From the NCBI RefSeq assembly GCF_003122325.1, contig NZ_QFBC01000007.1:186001-250000 (forward strand): 64,000 nt of DNA, in the 5' to 3' direction. The DNA is from Rhizobium album (GTDB taxonomy: Bacteria; Pseudomonadota; Alphaproteobacteria; Rhizobiales; Rhizobiaceae). Made by a program: the position numbers and the translations under genes. The notes beneath the pieces are model-generated. The model saw nothing but the letters and a program-made list of their open reading frames with translations. It was not told where the DNA came from and did not search any database. Shown here one piece after another: positions 1 to 8,942 of the stretch (positions are counted from its first letter, which is position 1; every line of letters begins with the position of its first letter).

Positions 1-1185
1 CCCCGCCGCGCCCACAAGCGTGAAATTTTCCGTATGCGCAAGCCCGTTGTTTTCAACCAGCAATATCTGCTCGCTGCCGACCATCGCATCGAGATGGGCA
101 TTGTGGAGGTCCGTGCCCACCGCCCGCAGCCGTGCCGCCCGCTCCTTCACCAGCGCCCGGTCGAGTTGCGGCATGCGCGCCGCCGGCGTTCCGGGCCGGG
201 GGCTGTAAGGGAAGACGTGCAGGAAGGCGATGCCCGCCTCGCGCGCCATCGAGGCGGCATTGTCAAACATGGCGTCGGTTTCGGTCGGGAAACCGGCGAT
301 CATATCCGCGCCAAAACTCATGTCCGGCCGCAGCCGCCGCACATCCTCGATAAAACGCAAAGCGTCGGCGCGGGCATGGCGCCGCTTCATGCGTTTCAGG
401 ATCATGTCGTCGCCATGCTGCAGCGACAGGTGCAGATGCGGCATGAAGCGCGGCTCCTCGGCGATCAGGTCGAAGAGGTGCCGGTCGGCCTCGATGCTGT
501 CGATCGACGACAATCTGAGCCGGCGAATATCCGGCACATGCTTCAGCAGGGTTTTCGCCAGCAGGCCGAGGCTCGGCCCGCCCGGCAGGTCTCCGCCGTA
601 GCTGGTGGCATCGACGCCGGTCAGCACGATCTCGCTATAACCGCCCTCGACCAGTTTTCGCGCCTGGTCGACGACGGCGCCCATCGGCACCGAGCGGGAA
701 TTGCCGCGGCCATACGGAATGATGCAGAAGGTGCAGCGGTGGTCGCAGCCGTTCTGCACCTGGATGAAGGCGCGCACATGGCCGTCGATGTGTCTCACCA
801 TCTGCGGCGCCGTGTGGCGCACGCTCATGATATCGTTGACGCGCAGCTTCTCTTCGGCCGAAACGCCGAAATCCGGCAGGGCGCGGTAGGAGGCGGAGGC
901 CAACTTCTCCTCGTTGCCAAGCACCGCATCCACCTCGGGCATTGCGGCGAAGCTATCCTTCTCCACCTGGGCGGCACAGCCGGTGACAATAATGCGGGCA
1001 TGCGGATTTTCACGCCGTGCGCGGCGAATGGCCTGGCGCGCCTGGCGCACGGCCTCGCCGGTGACGGCACAGGTATTGACCAGCACCGCATTGTTGAGCC
1101 CGGCCTTTTCCGCCTGCGCCCGCATGACTTCGGATTCGTAGGTGTTCAGACGACAGCCGAAGGTGATGACCTCGACGCCGCTCAC
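1..1185 (-). CDS. mtaB: tRNA-t6A37 methylthiotransferase MtaB (3' end cut by window)
   Basis: A radical-SAM methylthiotransferase that would convert t6A37 to ms2t6A37 in tRNAs reading ANN codons. The GTG start at 1185 overlaps the dapF stop by 4 bases (GTGA), so the two are translationally coupled. The N-terminal UPF0004 domain shows Cys in [18 protein letters not shown] and VTGCAAQ. The radical-SAM cluster motif C-x3-C-x2-C is CDHRCTFC at about residue 150, followed by IIPYGRG. The segment LSLQHGDD is also typical of the family. The reading frame is open to base 1, so the TRAM domain is cut by the window edge. MtaB is preferred over MiaB because of the short N-terminus and the [13 protein letters not shown] form. 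The family is certain; the subtype is very likely. Confidence 0.9.
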   Translation of the reverse strand, partial: MSGVEVITFGCRLNTYESEVMRAQAEKAGLNNAVLVNTCAVTGEAVRQARQAIRRARRENPHARIIVTGCAAQVEKDSFAAMPEVDAVLGNEEKLASASYRALPDFGVSAEEKLRVNDIMSVRHTAPQMVRHIDGHVRAFIQVQNGCDHRCTFCIIPYGRGNSRSVPMGAVVDQARKLVEGGYSEIVLTGVDATSYGGDLPGGPSLGLLAKTLLKHVPDIRRLRLSSIDSIEADRHLFDLIAEEPRFMPHLHLSLQHGDDMILKRMKRRHARADALRFIEDVRRLRPDMSFGADMIAGFPTETDAMFDNAASMAREAGIAFLHVFPYSPRPGTPAARMPQLDRALVKERAARLRAVGTDLHNAHLDAMVGSEQILLVENNGLAHTENFTLVGAAG

Positions 1186-2087
1186 TGCGCCTTGGCCCCC
1201 GCTTCCGTTTCGCGCGCCCAGGCGCCGGTCGAAGGATCGAGCGTGCCGGACCATTCCCATTCCGCCGGGCCGGTCATGATCACATGGTCGTCGCGCTCGC
1301 GCCATTCGATGGTGAGGCTGCCGCGGTTCGGGCTGCTGGCGACGGTGATGGTGACATTGCGCCCGGTGCGGCCGGTGCGGGCGGCGGAAACACCCGACGC
1401 GCAGGCGGCCGAACCGCAGGCGAGCGTCAGCCCGGCGCCGCGCTCCCAGGTGCGGGTGGTCAGCGACGACGGCGAGGTGACCTGAGCCAGCGTGATATTG
1501 GCTTTTTCCGGAAACATCGGATGGTTTTCGAGCAGCGGGCCGAAACGGTGCAGATCATAGGACATCACGTCCTGGTCGACCCAGAAGACGGCATGCGGAT
1601 TGCCCATCGACATGACTGAGGGCGAATGCAGCACCGGATTGTCGATCGGGCCGATCTGCAACTCGATGCGGCTGGTATCGTAAAATTCCTCCGCCAGCGG
1701 AATGCGGTCCCAGGCAAACACCGGCTTGCCCATGTCGACGGAAATCGTGCCGTCCGCATGCTCGACGGCATTGAGGATGCCGGCCACCGTCTGGAAGGTA
1801 AAGGTCTTCTTGCCGGTCTCGGCGGCGAGCGCCTGCACGACGCAGCGCGTGCCGTTGCCGCAGGCCTGCGCCTTGGAGCCATCACAATTCAGGATGTCGA
1901 TCCAGGCATCCGTGCCATCCGCCTTGGGATCATAGACCGCCATGATCTGGTCGAACTGGGTGGCGGGGTCGGCATTCAGCGCGATCGCCGCTTCCGGGGT
2001 CACCTTGTCTTTCCGGCCACGCATATCGACCACCAGGATCTTGTTGCCAAGCCCGTTCATCTTCGCGAATTCGACCGTATAACTCAT
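1182..2087 (-). CDS. dapF: Diaminopimelate epimerase DapF
   Basis: Cofactor-independent racemase interconverting LL- and meso-diaminopimelate, for lysine and peptidoglycan synthesis in the cytosol. At 301 residues it is slightly longer than the usual 275-290. It keeps the substrate motif [11 protein letters not shown] near the N-terminus and both catalytic cysteine motifs: [12 protein letters not shown] at about residue 75 and [12 protein letters not shown] near residue 225. The ATG at 2087 gives a canonical N-terminus. It is followed directly by mtaB with a 4-base overlap, an arrangement common in Rhizobiales. I infer one transcription unit. Confidence 0.95.
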   Translation of the reverse strand: MSYTVEFAKMNGLGNKILVVDMRGRKDKVTPEAAIALNADPATQFDQIMAVYDPKADGTDAWIDILNCDGSKAQACGNGTRCVVQALAAETGKKTFTFQTVAGILNAVEHADGTISVDMGKPVFAWDRIPLAEEFYDTSRIELQIGPIDNPVLHSPSVMSMGNPHAVFWVDQDVMSYDLHRFGPLLENHPMFPEKANITLAQVTSPSSLTTRTWERGAGLTLACGSAACASGVSAARTGRTGRNVTITVASSPNRGSLTIEWRERDDHVIMTGPAEWEWSGTLDPSTGAWARETEAGAKAQ

Positions 2088-2202
2088 GGATTCAGTCCTT
2101 GTTCTCCGGGCTATATGGCCGAATCCTCGCCGAATTACCAGTGGTACGGGGCACGGACAGGCGTCGTTGCCGACCGAAAAGCAGATCGGAAGGATTGAAT
2201 CC

Positions 2203-2231
2203 TTGACTTTGCCGGGATTTTGCTGTTAATC
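2203..2231 (+). promoter_or_regulatory. Candidate sigma-70 promoter for the pre-ffh transcript
   Basis: TTGACT at 2203-2208 and a TTAATC-like -10 at 2226-2231 are separated by 17 bases. The predicted start near 2238 lies about 180 bases before the ffh ATG, and a strong terminator lies in between. It therefore looks like a promoter for a short transcript rather than only for ffh. The -10 is imperfect. Confidence 0.4.
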
Positions 2232-2237
2232 GCGGCA

Positions 2238-2345
2238 AATCTGCGACGAGACAAGCACTCCGAGCCGCCGACCGGGACCCGTGAAGGTATAAAGAGATCC
2301 CGGAGGTCAACACCCGACAGCGCGATGCGCCCTCGGGTGCTTTTT
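2238..2345 (+). ncRNA. Candidate small RNA or attenuated leader before ffh
   Basis: About 108 bases between a TTGACT promoter and a T-tailed hairpin. It contains two perfect stems: CCGGGA (2272-2277) with TCCCGG (2298-2303), and CACCCGA (2311-2317) with TCGGGTG (2333-2339), the second followed by C and five T. I find no open reading frame with a convincing ribosome site inside it. It could be a trans-acting small RNA or a leader that attenuates ffh. It lacks the 4.5S RNA core (GGUCAGGUCCGGAAGGAAGCAGCC-like), so it is not ffs. I do not recognise the family. Confidence 0.4.
2311..2345 (+). terminator. Intrinsic terminator before ffh
   Basis: A seven-base-pair stem CACCCGA/TCGGGTG with an inner GCGC/GCGC pairing, followed by CTTTTTGG. 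It sits 74 bases before the ffh start, so read-through or a second promoter is needed for ffh. Confidence 0.7.
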
Positions 2346-2418
2346 GGCTTTGCGTCTTGTTTTCGTCAAGCGATATACCGACGTTTCAGGTGATCTTGAA
2401 ACGAAGAAGGAAGAGCTA

Positions 2419-3987
2419 ATGTTTGAGAACCTCCAGGACCGTCTTGGTTCCATCCTGAATGGACTGACCGGCCGTGGCGCGCTGTCGGAAGCCGATGTTT
2501 CCGCCGCCCTGCGGGAGGTTCGCCGCGCGCTGCTCGAAGCCGACGTGGCGCTGGAAGTCGTTCGCTCATTCACCGACCGTGTGCGCGAAAAGGCCGTCGG
2601 CGCCGAAGTGCTGAAGTCGATCAAGCCCGGCCAAATGGTCGTCAAGATCGTCCATGACGAGCTGATCGAGATGCTCGGCTCCGAGGGCGAAAGCATCGAC
2701 CTCAATGCGCCGGCCCCGGTCGTCATCATGATGGTCGGCTTGCAGGGCTCGGGCAAGACGACGACGACGGCGAAGATCGCCAACCGGATGAAGACGCGCG
2801 ATCGCAAGAAGGTGCTGATGGCATCGCTCGACACGCGCCGTCCGGCCGCGCAGGAGCAGCTGCGCCAGCTGGGCGTCCAGACCGGCGTCGACACGCTGCC
2901 GGTGATCGCCGGCCAGTCGCCGACCGATATCGCCGCACGCGCCGTGCAGGCGGCCAGGCTCGGTGGCCACGACATCGTCATCCTCGACACCGCCGGCCGT
3001 ACGCATATCGACGAGCCGCTGATGGTCGAGATGGCGGACATCAAGAAGAAGTCCAATCCGCACGAGATCCTGCTCGTCGCCGACAGCCTCACCGGCCAGG
3101 ACGCCGTCAACCTCGCCCGCAACTTCGACGAACGCGTCGGCATCACCGGCCTGGTGCTCACCCGCATGGACGGCGACGGCCGCGGCGGTGCGGCCCTTTC
3201 GATGCGTGCCGTCACCGGCAAGCCGATCAAGCTGATCGGCGTCGGCGAAAAGATGGGCGAGCTGGAGGAATTCCACCCCCGCCGCATCGCCGACCGTATC
3301 CTCGGCATGGGCGACATCGTCTCGCTGGTCGAGAAGGCCGCCGAAAACATCGACGCCGAAAAGGCGGCGGCCATGGCCGCTAAGATGGCCAAGGGCAAGT
3401 TCGACCTGAACGACCTCGCCGACCAGATCGGCCAGATGCAGAAGATGGGCGGCATGGGCGGCATCATGGGCATGATGCCCGGCATGTCGGGCATGAAGGA
3501 CAAGATGGCCGCCGCCGGCCTGGACGACAAGGTGTTCAAGCGCCAGCTCGCCATCATCTCCTCGATGACCAAGGCCGAGCGGTCCAACCCCGACCTGCTC
3601 AAGCATTCGCGCAAGAAACGCATCGCCGCCGGCTCCGGCACCGATGCCTCCGACATCAACAAGCTTCTGAAGATGCACCGGCAGATGGCCGACATGATGA
3701 AGATGATGGGGGGCAAGGGCAAAGGCGGCATGATGAAGCAGATGATGGGCGGCCTGGCCTCGAAGATGGGTCTTGGCGGCATGGGGGGCATGGGAGGCAT
3801 GCCCGACCTGTCGAGCCTCGATCCGAAGCAGCTGGAAGCCTTGCAGAAGCAGGCGGAAGCCGCCGGCCTCGGCAAACCTGGCGGCCTGCCCGGTCTCGGC
3901 AGCGGCATGCCCGGCCTCGGCGGTGCGAAGCTTCCGGGTCTCGGCGGTGGTTTCCCCGGTCTTCCCGGCCTGCCGAAGAAGAAGTGA
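2419..3987 (+). CDS. ffh: Signal recognition particle GTPase Ffh
   Basis: The protein part of the SRP. It binds signal sequences of nascent inner-membrane proteins with 4.5S RNA and docks with FtsY. The ATG at 2419 follows GAAGGAAGAG and gives the standard N-terminus MFENLQDRLG (522 residues). An in-frame TTG at 2344 inside the terminator tail is not credible. N domain about 1-90; G domain with the P-loop GLQGSGKTTTT near residue 105, then DTRRPAAQEQL, DTAGR and TRMDGDGRGGAAL. The M domain from about residue 320 is very rich in Met-Gly (GGMGGIMGMMPGM) and ends in a Gly-Leu-Pro repeat tail before PKKK, as in other alphaproteobacteria. Chorismate mutase follows 19 bases later. Confidence 0.97.
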   Translation: MFENLQDRLGSILNGLTGRGALSEADVSAALREVRRALLEADVALEVVRSFTDRVREKAVGAEVLKSIKPGQMVVKIVHDELIEMLGSEGESIDLNAPAPVVIMMVGLQGSGKTTTTAKIANRMKTRDRKKVLMASLDTRRPAAQEQLRQLGVQTGVDTLPVIAGQSPTDIAARAVQAARLGGHDIVILDTAGRTHIDEPLMVEMADIKKKSNPHEILLVADSLTGQDAVNLARNFDERVGITGLVLTRMDGDGRGGAALSMRAVTGKPIKLIGVGEKMGELEEFHPRRIADRILGMGDIVSLVEKAAENIDAEKAAAMAAKMAKGKFDLNDLADQIGQMQKMGGMGGIMGMMPGMSGMKDKMAAAGLDDKVFKRQLAIISSMTKAERSNPDLLKHSRKKRIAAGSGTDASDINKLLKMHRQMADMMKMMGGKGKGGMMKQMMGGLASKMGLGGMGGMGGMPDLSSLDPKQLEALQKQAEAAGLGKPGGLPGLGSGMPGLGGAKLPGLGGGFPGLPGLPKKK

Positions 3988-4006
3988 GGGGAGGAAAAAC
4001 CTTAAA

Positions 4007-4324
4007 ATGATCGATCCCGACGTCAAAGAACAACTGAGCGGCTACCGCCAGTCGATCGACAATATCGACGCCGCTCTCGTGCATATGCTGGCCGAACGTT
4101 TCCGCTGCACCAAGGCAGTGGGCGTACTGAAAGCCACGCATGACCTGCCGCCGGCCGACCCGGCGCGCGAAGAATACCAGATCAGCCGCCTTCGCCGCCT
4201 GGCGAAGGATGCCAGCCTGGACCCGGATTTTGCGGAAAAGTTCCTGAACTTCATCATCACCGAAGTGATCCGGCATCATGAAGCCATCGCTGCCGAACAC
4301 GGCAGCACCCAGCACACCGCCTGA
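4007..4324 (+). CDS. Chorismate mutase, AroQ class
   Basis: A 105-residue all-helical AroQ-type chorismate mutase (chorismate to prephenate, the branch to Phe and Tyr). Family features are [26 protein letters not shown], read here in two parts as the helix-1 pattern R-x-x-I-D-x-I-D and the catalytic K in VGVLK, then [12 protein letters not shown] and the C-terminal helix [18 protein letters not shown]. No secretion signal is seen, so it is cytosolic and monofunctional. It lies between ffh and rpsP, a position kept in rhizobia. The ATG at 4007 follows GGGGAGGAAAAACCTTAAA, a good ribosome site. Confidence 0.88.
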   Translation: MIDPDVKEQLSGYRQSIDNIDAALVHMLAERFRCTKAVGVLKATHDLPPADPAREEYQISRLRRLAKDASLDPDFAEKFLNFIITEVIRHHEAIAAEHGSTQHTA

Positions 4325-4359
4325 ACACAGCGGTCCAAAACAGCCCAAGGAGTAATGAC

Positions 4360-4719
4360 ATGTCCCTGAAAATTCGCCTCGCCCGCGGTGGTTCCAAGAA
4401 GCGCCCTTACTACACCGTCGTCGTTGCCGACGCCCGTTCGCCGCGTGACGGCCGCTTCCTCGAAAAGCTCGGTTCCTGGAACCCGATGCTCGGCAAGGAA
4501 GACGCAAAGCGCGTCGAACTGAACGCCGACCGCATCAAGCACTGGCTCGACCAGGGCGCCCAGCCGACCGACCGCGTCCTGCGCTTCCTCAACGAAGCCG
4601 GCATTGCCAAGCGCGACGCGCGCAGCAACCCGGAAAAGGGCAAGCCGGGCAAGAAGGCCCAGGAACGCGCCGCCGAGAAGGCCCAGAAGGCCGCCGACGC
4701 CGCTGCTGCCGCAGAATAA
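4360..4719 (+). CDS. rpsP: 30S ribosomal protein S16
   Basis: A small-subunit assembly protein. The start [18 protein letters not shown] is diagnostic, followed by [22 protein letters not shown]. At 119 residues it is longer than the E. coli protein (82) because of an Ala/Lys-rich tail ([15 protein letters not shown]), usual in alphaproteobacteria. The ribosome site AAGGAG lies just before the ATG. It is followed by a strong terminator and then rimM-trmD-rplS, the classical S16 operon order with an internal terminator. Confidence 0.98.
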   Translation: MSLKIRLARGGSKKRPYYTVVVADARSPRDGRFLEKLGSWNPMLGKEDAKRVELNADRIKHWLDQGAQPTDRVLRFLNEAGIAKRDARSNPEKGKPGKKAQERAAEKAQKAADAAAAAE

Positions 4720-4742
4720 TCGGCTTACCATCATTATCGAAA

Positions 4743-4777
4743 GCGGGCGGCGTGAACTCATGCCGCCCGTTTTCGTT
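4743..4777 (+). terminator. Terminator after rpsP
   Basis: Perfect stem CGGGCGGC (4744-4751) with GCCGCCCG (4762-4769), then TTTTCGTTTCC. It separates rpsP from rimM and could partially uncouple their expression. Confidence 0.8.
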
Positions 4778-4839
4778 TCCAATTTTGCAAACTTCGACAT
4801 AATAGAGCCCGACGCTTGGAAAAAACCGGATCCAGCCGC

Positions 4840-5388
4840 ATGAGCAAGTTAGAGAATCCCATCCTGATGGCGACGGTCGGCGCGGCGCAGGGGCTGCGCG
4901 GCGAAGTGCGCGTCAAGGCCTTCAGCGCCGATCCCATGGCGCTCGGCGATTACGGCAACCTGCACAGCCTCGACGGCCGGACCTTTGAAGTCCTCGATAT
5001 CCGCGAGGGCAAGAACGTCGTCATCGTCCGCTTCCGCGGCGTCAACGACCGCAACGCCGCCGAAGCCCTCAACGGCCTGGAACTCTACGTCGAACGCGAC
5101 AACCTGCCTGACGACGAGCTCGACGACGACGAATTCTTCTATGCCGACCTCGAAGGCCTCGAAGCCGTTGACAGCGACGGCAAGAGTTACGGCACCGTCA
5201 GCGCCATCTACGATTTCGGCGCCGGCGACCTCTTGGAACTCAAAGGACCGGGCCGCCGGCCGGTGCTCATTCCCTTCTCGGAAAAGGCGGTGCTCGACAT
5301 CGATCTCGAAGGCGGCACGATCCTCATCGACCCCTTGGCCGCCGGGCTGATCGACAGCCCCGACAATCTTCCCGGCTCCGATCAATGA
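4840..5388 (+). CDS. rimM: 16S rRNA processing protein RimM
   Basis: A 30S maturation factor that binds S19 and helps 16S rRNA 3'-domain folding. Starting at the ATG at 4840 gives 182 residues with the N-terminal RimM barrel ([20 protein letters not shown]) and the C-terminal PRC-barrel ([29 protein letters not shown]). An in-frame TTG at 4816 would add eight residues but has no family support. No strong Shine-Dalgarno is visible at 4840. The stop overlaps the trmD start (ATGA), so the two are coupled. Confidence 0.95.
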   Translation: MSKLENPILMATVGAAQGLRGEVRVKAFSADPMALGDYGNLHSLDGRTFEVLDIREGKNVVIVRFRGVNDRNAAEALNGLELYVERDNLPDDELDDDEFFYADLEGLEAVDSDGKSYGTVSAIYDFGAGDLLELKGPGRRPVLIPFSEKAVLDIDLEGGTILIDPLAAGLIDSPDNLPGSDQ

Positions 5389-6101
5389 TCGTCGATGGCA
5401 GGTCGTTCCGGGCGACGGTGCTGACGCTCTATCCGGAAATGTTTCCGGGCCATCTTGGCACGTCGCTGTCCGGCCGCGCCATGGAGCGCGGACAATGGTC
5501 GCTCGATACCGTGCAGATCCGCGATTTTGCCACCGACCGCCACCGCACTGTCGACGATACGCCGGCCGGCGGCGGCGCCGGCATGGTGCTGAAACCGGAC
5601 GTGCTCGCCCGCGCCATCGACCATGTCGGCGAGGGCCGCCCCCGGCTGCTGATGAGCCCGCGCGGAAAACCGCTGACCCAGGCCCGCGTGCGCGAACTCG
5701 CCGCCGGCGACGGCGTGGTGATCGTCTGCGGCCGCTTCGAGGGCGTCGATCAGCGAGTGATCGAGGCGCGCAGCCTCGAGGAAGTGTCGATCGGCGACTA
5801 CATCCTCTCCGGCGGCGAGCCGGCGGCGCTGATCGTGCTCGACGCCGTCGTCCGCATCCTGCCGGGCGTCATGGGCAACGACCTGTCCGGCCTGCACGAA
5901 AGTTTTGAAGACGGGCTGCTGGAGCATCCGCACTATACAAGGCCGCAGGTCTTCGAAGGCCGGGAAATCCCCGCCGTGCTGACCTCCGGCAACCACGGCG
6001 CCATCGACAAGTGGCGCAAGGCGGAGGCCCTGAAGCTGACGGCCGAGCGCCGGCCGGACCTCCTGGCGAAAATGGCGACAAAATCGACGTCACAGGGGTG
6101 A
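5385..6101 (+). CDS. trmD: tRNA (guanine37-N1)-methyltransferase TrmD
   Basis: A SPOUT-fold enzyme adding m1G37 to tRNAs that read CNN and GGG codons, preventing frameshifting. The 238 residues contain the knot motifs: [37 protein letters not shown] and [15 protein letters not shown], then a GVMGN linker and the C-terminal helical domain. The start overlaps rimM by four bases. A 172-base spacer separates it from rplS. Confidence 0.97.
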   Translation: MIVDGRSFRATVLTLYPEMFPGHLGTSLSGRAMERGQWSLDTVQIRDFATDRHRTVDDTPAGGGAGMVLKPDVLARAIDHVGEGRPRLLMSPRGKPLTQARVRELAAGDGVVIVCGRFEGVDQRVIEARSLEEVSIGDYILSGGEPAALIVLDAVVRILPGVMGNDLSGLHESFEDGLLEHPHYTRPQVFEGREIPAVLTSGNHGAIDKWRKAEALKLTAERRPDLLAKMATKSTSQG

Positions 6102-6273
6102 CATATCGGGAATCTTCCTGTATACGCCCGCTCGGAATTCGGGCTTTGTCCGTCGACCGCCAATCAAAGAATGGCGAATCCGCTCCAGCCTTCGCCGGCT
6201 TACTCCCGAGGTTTTGACCGGAGGACAATCGAGAGCGCTCTGGCTGTTTCAGAAAAATGCAAAGGTTAGACCC

Positions 6274-6801
6274 ATGAACATCATTCAGCAGCTGGAAGCC
6301 GAACAGGCCGCCAAGATCGCCGCACAGCGCACCCTTCCGGAATTCTCGCCAGGCGACACGCTTCGTGTCAACGTCCGCGTCAAGGAAGGCAACCGCACCC
6401 GCGTACAGGCTTACGAAGGTGTCTGCATCGCCCGTTCGGGCGGCGGCATCAACGAGAGCTTCACGGTTCGCAAGATCTCCTACGGCGAAGGCGTCGAGCG
6501 CGTTTTCCCGATCTACACGCCGATGATCGAAAGCGTCGAAGTCGTTCGCCGCGGTAAGGTCCGTCGCGCCAAGCTCTATTACCTGCGCGACCGTCGCGGC
6601 AAGTCTGCCCGTATCGTTGAAGACACCGGCGTTCGCGCCCGCAAGCTCAACGACGCCGAGCGCGCCGCAGCCGCCCAGGAAAAGGCCCGCATCGAAGCCG
6701 AGAAGGTTGCAGCAGCCCAGGCTCTCGCCGCCGAAAAGGCAGCAGCCGAAGCCGCCGCTGCAGCGGAAGCAGCAGCTGCTGCCGAGGCAAAGGGCGAGTA
6801 A
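6274..6801 (+). CDS. rplS: 50S ribosomal protein L19
   Basis: A large-subunit protein at the 30S-50S interface. The ATG at 6274 gives [16 protein letters not shown] and the conserved core [40 protein letters not shown] and [11 protein letters not shown]. At 175 residues it is longer than E. coli L19 (about 115) because of an Ala/Glu-rich C-terminal helix (from about residue 128) common in rhizobia. The 172-base leader after trmD may hold its own promoter. Confidence 0.97.
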   Translation: MNIIQQLEAEQAAKIAAQRTLPEFSPGDTLRVNVRVKEGNRTRVQAYEGVCIARSGGGINESFTVRKISYGEGVERVFPIYTPMIESVEVVRRGKVRRAKLYYLRDRRGKSARIVEDTGVRARKLNDAERAAAAQEKARIEAEKVAAAQALAAEKAAAEAAAAAEAAAAAEAKGE

Positions 6802-6825
6802 GTTTTCCCATCCGGGACTATACGA

Positions 6826-6851
6826 AAGGCGGTCCTCGGGCCGCCTTTTTT
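6826..6851 (+). terminator. Terminator after rplS
   Basis: AAGGCGG (6826-6832) pairs with CCGCCTT (6841-6847), followed by further T residues. It ends the rimM-trmD-rplS unit. Confidence 0.85.
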
Positions 6852-7005
6852 GTTGCCTGTAGCTGGCGAAAGGAAAAATCTTCCGGGAAGGCCCGGTATC
6901 CGGCGACAACGCTTGTCATTTTTGCCGTAAAGGCAATCGCCTTGGTCTTGCCATCGGCTTTGAAACTGTGACACTTTCCGCACGCCACAAAATCGGGAGA
7001 ATTCC

Positions 7006-7803
7006 ATGTCGTCCAGACGCTCGTTCCTTGCCGGGCTGACCGCCCTCGCCCTCATGCCGTTTGCCGCCGCTGCAGCCGACCTGCCGGATCTCGGCGGCCG
7101 TACCGTGGTGGTGGTGACGGAAAATGCCTATCCGCCGCTGCAGTTCGTCGATCCGAAGAGCGGCGAGGCCAAGGGCTGGGAATACGACGCGATGAACGAG
7201 ATCGCCAAGCGCCTGAACGTCAAGGTCGAGTACCAGAACACCTCCTGGGACGCGATGATCCAGGCGGTGTCCGACGACCAGTACAACATCGGCATGACCG
7301 GCATCACCATCAAGGACGAACGCAAGGAGAAGGTGGATTTCTCCGATCCCTACATGCGGTCCGAGCAGTTCATGCTGGTGCGCGGCGACGAAAGCCGCTT
7401 CACGGATGCGAAGAGCTTCGGCGAGTTCAAGGACGGCCTGATCGGCGCCCAGCCGGGCACCTCGCCCTTCTATACCGCGGTCTACAACATCCTTGACGGC
7501 AACGAGCAGAACCCGCGCATCAAGCTGTTCGAGACCTTCGGCGCCACGGTGCAGGCCCTCAAGGCCGGCGACGTCGACGTCGTCCTGACCGACAGCGTCG
7601 CCGCTCAGGGCTATGTCGATGCCTCCAATGGCGGCCTCAAGGTCGTCGGAGGCCCGCTCGGCAGCGAGGATTTCGGCTTCATCTTCCCGAAGGGCTCCGA
7701 TCTCGTGGCGCCGGTCAACGCCGCCATCGCGGCGCTGAAGGCCGACGGCACGATCGATGCCCTCAACAAGAAGTGGTTCCTCGACTACAAGATGGGCGAA
7801 TGA
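7006..7803 (+). CDS. Amino-acid ABC transporter, periplasmic binding protein
   Basis: A 265-residue solute-binding protein of the SBP_bac_3 (polar amino acid/glutamine) family. The signal peptide MSSRRSFLAGLTALALMPFA has a twin-arginine-like SRRSFL start and a cleavage site near AAAAADL. The mature chain shows VTENAYPPLQFVD, GWEYDAMNEIAKRL, WDAMIQAVSDDQYNIGMTGI (split as WDAMIQ and the TGIT strand) and RKEKVDFSDPY, the family ligand-binding pattern. The ribosome site GGGAGAATTCC precedes the ATG. The permease follows 37 bases later. The exact ligand cannot be read. Confidence 0.9.
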   Translation: MSSRRSFLAGLTALALMPFAAAAADLPDLGGRTVVVVTENAYPPLQFVDPKSGEAKGWEYDAMNEIAKRLNVKVEYQNTSWDAMIQAVSDDQYNIGMTGITIKDERKEKVDFSDPYMRSEQFMLVRGDESRFTDAKSFGEFKDGLIGAQPGTSPFYTAVYNILDGNEQNPRIKLFETFGATVQALKAGDVDVVLTDSVAAQGYVDASNGGLKVVGGPLGSEDFGFIFPKGSDLVAPVNAAIAALKADGTIDALNKKWFLDYKMGE

Positions 7804-7840
7804 GCGCCCTCATGCCGGCCATGATGAAAACTGACCACTG

Positions 7841-8659
7841 ATGGGCTTCCAGACTTTGCCCAGGGGCGGCAAGGGCGACTATCCCTGGTGGCTGGTCGCC
7901 CTTTGTGTGTCGGCGGTGGTGCTTGCCGCCGTCATCTTTTTCAACGGCATCTACGCCCAGGTGTTCCTGACCGTGGCAAACGGCATCGGCGTGACGATCT
8001 TCGTCACGCTCGTCGCCTTCTGCCTTGCCACCCTGCTCGGCCTCGGCATCGCGCTTCTCGGCCTTTCCGACAGCAATGCGCTGCGCCAGATCTCCCGCTT
8101 CTACATCGAGGTGATCCGCGGCATACCGATGCTGGTGCTGCTCTTCTACATCGCCTTCGTCGGCGCCCCAGGCTTTGTTGCCGCCTATAACTGGCTGATC
8201 ACGCCGCTCACCCGCGCCGGGCTTGCCGAACCGCTGCTGGTGCGCGACTTCTCGCTGATGTGGCGAGCGATCATGGCCCTGACGATCGGCTATTCCGCTT
8301 TCATCGCCGAGATCTTCCGCGCCGGCATCCAGTCGGTGGACAAGGGCCAGATCGAGGCGTCGAAGGCGCTCGGCCTGTCGCGTGTCCAGCGCTTCCGCCT
8401 TGTCGTCTTTCCGCAGGCGATCCGGGTGATCTTCCCGCCGCTCTCCAACGATTTCGTCGCCATGGTGAAGGATTCGTCGCTCGTGTCCGTGCTCGGCGTC
8501 GCCGACATCACCCAGATGGGCAAGGTCTACGCCTCCGGTTCCTTCCGCTTTTTCGAGACCTATTCCATCGTCGCCTACATCTATCTCATCCTGACGATCG
8601 GCCTGTCGCTGATGCTGCGGTCGTTCGAAAAGAGGATGCGGCGAAAGACCGAGAGATGA
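7841..8659 (+). CDS. Amino-acid ABC transporter permease
   Basis: A 272-residue inner-membrane permease of the HisM/GlnP type with about five hydrophobic helices. It has the motif RGIPMLVLLFYIAF and the EAA loop IEASKALGLSRVQRFRLVVFPQA (read as EASKALGLS...FPQA), which docks the ATPase. It is paired with the binding protein upstream. No ATP-binding subunit follows, because the next gene is leuC, so the pair must borrow an ATPase encoded elsewhere. Confidence 0.9.
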   Translation: MGFQTLPRGGKGDYPWWLVALCVSAVVLAAVIFFNGIYAQVFLTVANGIGVTIFVTLVAFCLATLLGLGIALLGLSDSNALRQISRFYIEVIRGIPMLVLLFYIAFVGAPGFVAAYNWLITPLTRAGLAEPLLVRDFSLMWRAIMALTIGYSAFIAEIFRAGIQSVDKGQIEASKALGLSRVQRFRLVVFPQAIRVIFPPLSNDFVAMVKDSSLVSVLGVADITQMGKVYASGSFRFFETYSIVAYIYLILTIGLSLMLRSFEKRMRRKTER

Positions 8660-8751
8660 ACCGACGGCGGGGCCGGATCTTGTGACGGCCAGATGACGCC
8701 GGCACTGGAAATCCGTTGCCGAAAGCCCGAAAAATTGCTAGAAGCGCGGCC

Positions 8752-8868
8752 ATGGGATCGAAATTCGGATGTCTCGCGCCTTTTGTTTACGTGCTGCAGG
8801 ATCACAAGCGCCTGCCGGCCCGTTTCTTTGCGCGCGTTTCCGGGGCGCTCAACAGCCGCCTTGCTTGA
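8752..8868 (+). CDS. Possible 38-residue ORF upstream of leuC
   Basis: ATG at 8752 to TGA at 8868 encodes MGSKFGCLAPFVYVLQDHKR and 18 more residues (basic, ending NSRLA). It has a modest GAAGCG ribosome site. I do not recognise it. It is not a leucine-rich attenuation peptide (four Leu in 38). The 283-base gap 8660-8942 otherwise holds a bulged hairpin just after this ORF (CTTGA/TCAAG, 8864-8885) and a perfect hairpin GGCAGT/ACTGCC at 8890-8906, about 37 bases before leuC. Confidence 0.3.
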   Translation: MGSKFGCLAPFVYVLQDHKRLPARFFARVSGALNSRLA

Positions 8869-8942
8869 ACGCTGAAGCGTCAAGCATCCGGCAGTCGCCG
8901 ACTGCCAAATCCCTATACCCCTATATCGAGTGGATATGAGCC

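Noticed and set aside
34-1485. Plus-strand frame of 483 codons over mtaB and dapF
   Set aside because: It spans two recognised minus-strand genes, whose frames carry catalytic motifs. The plus frame has none.
2238-2345. 4.5S RNA (ffs) next to ffh
   Set aside because: The conserved SRP RNA apical loop sequence is absent from this segment.
2566-4026. Minus-strand frame opposite ffh
   Set aside because: The His/Asp-rich translation is complementary to the Met/Gly-rich M domain of Ffh. It is not a gene.
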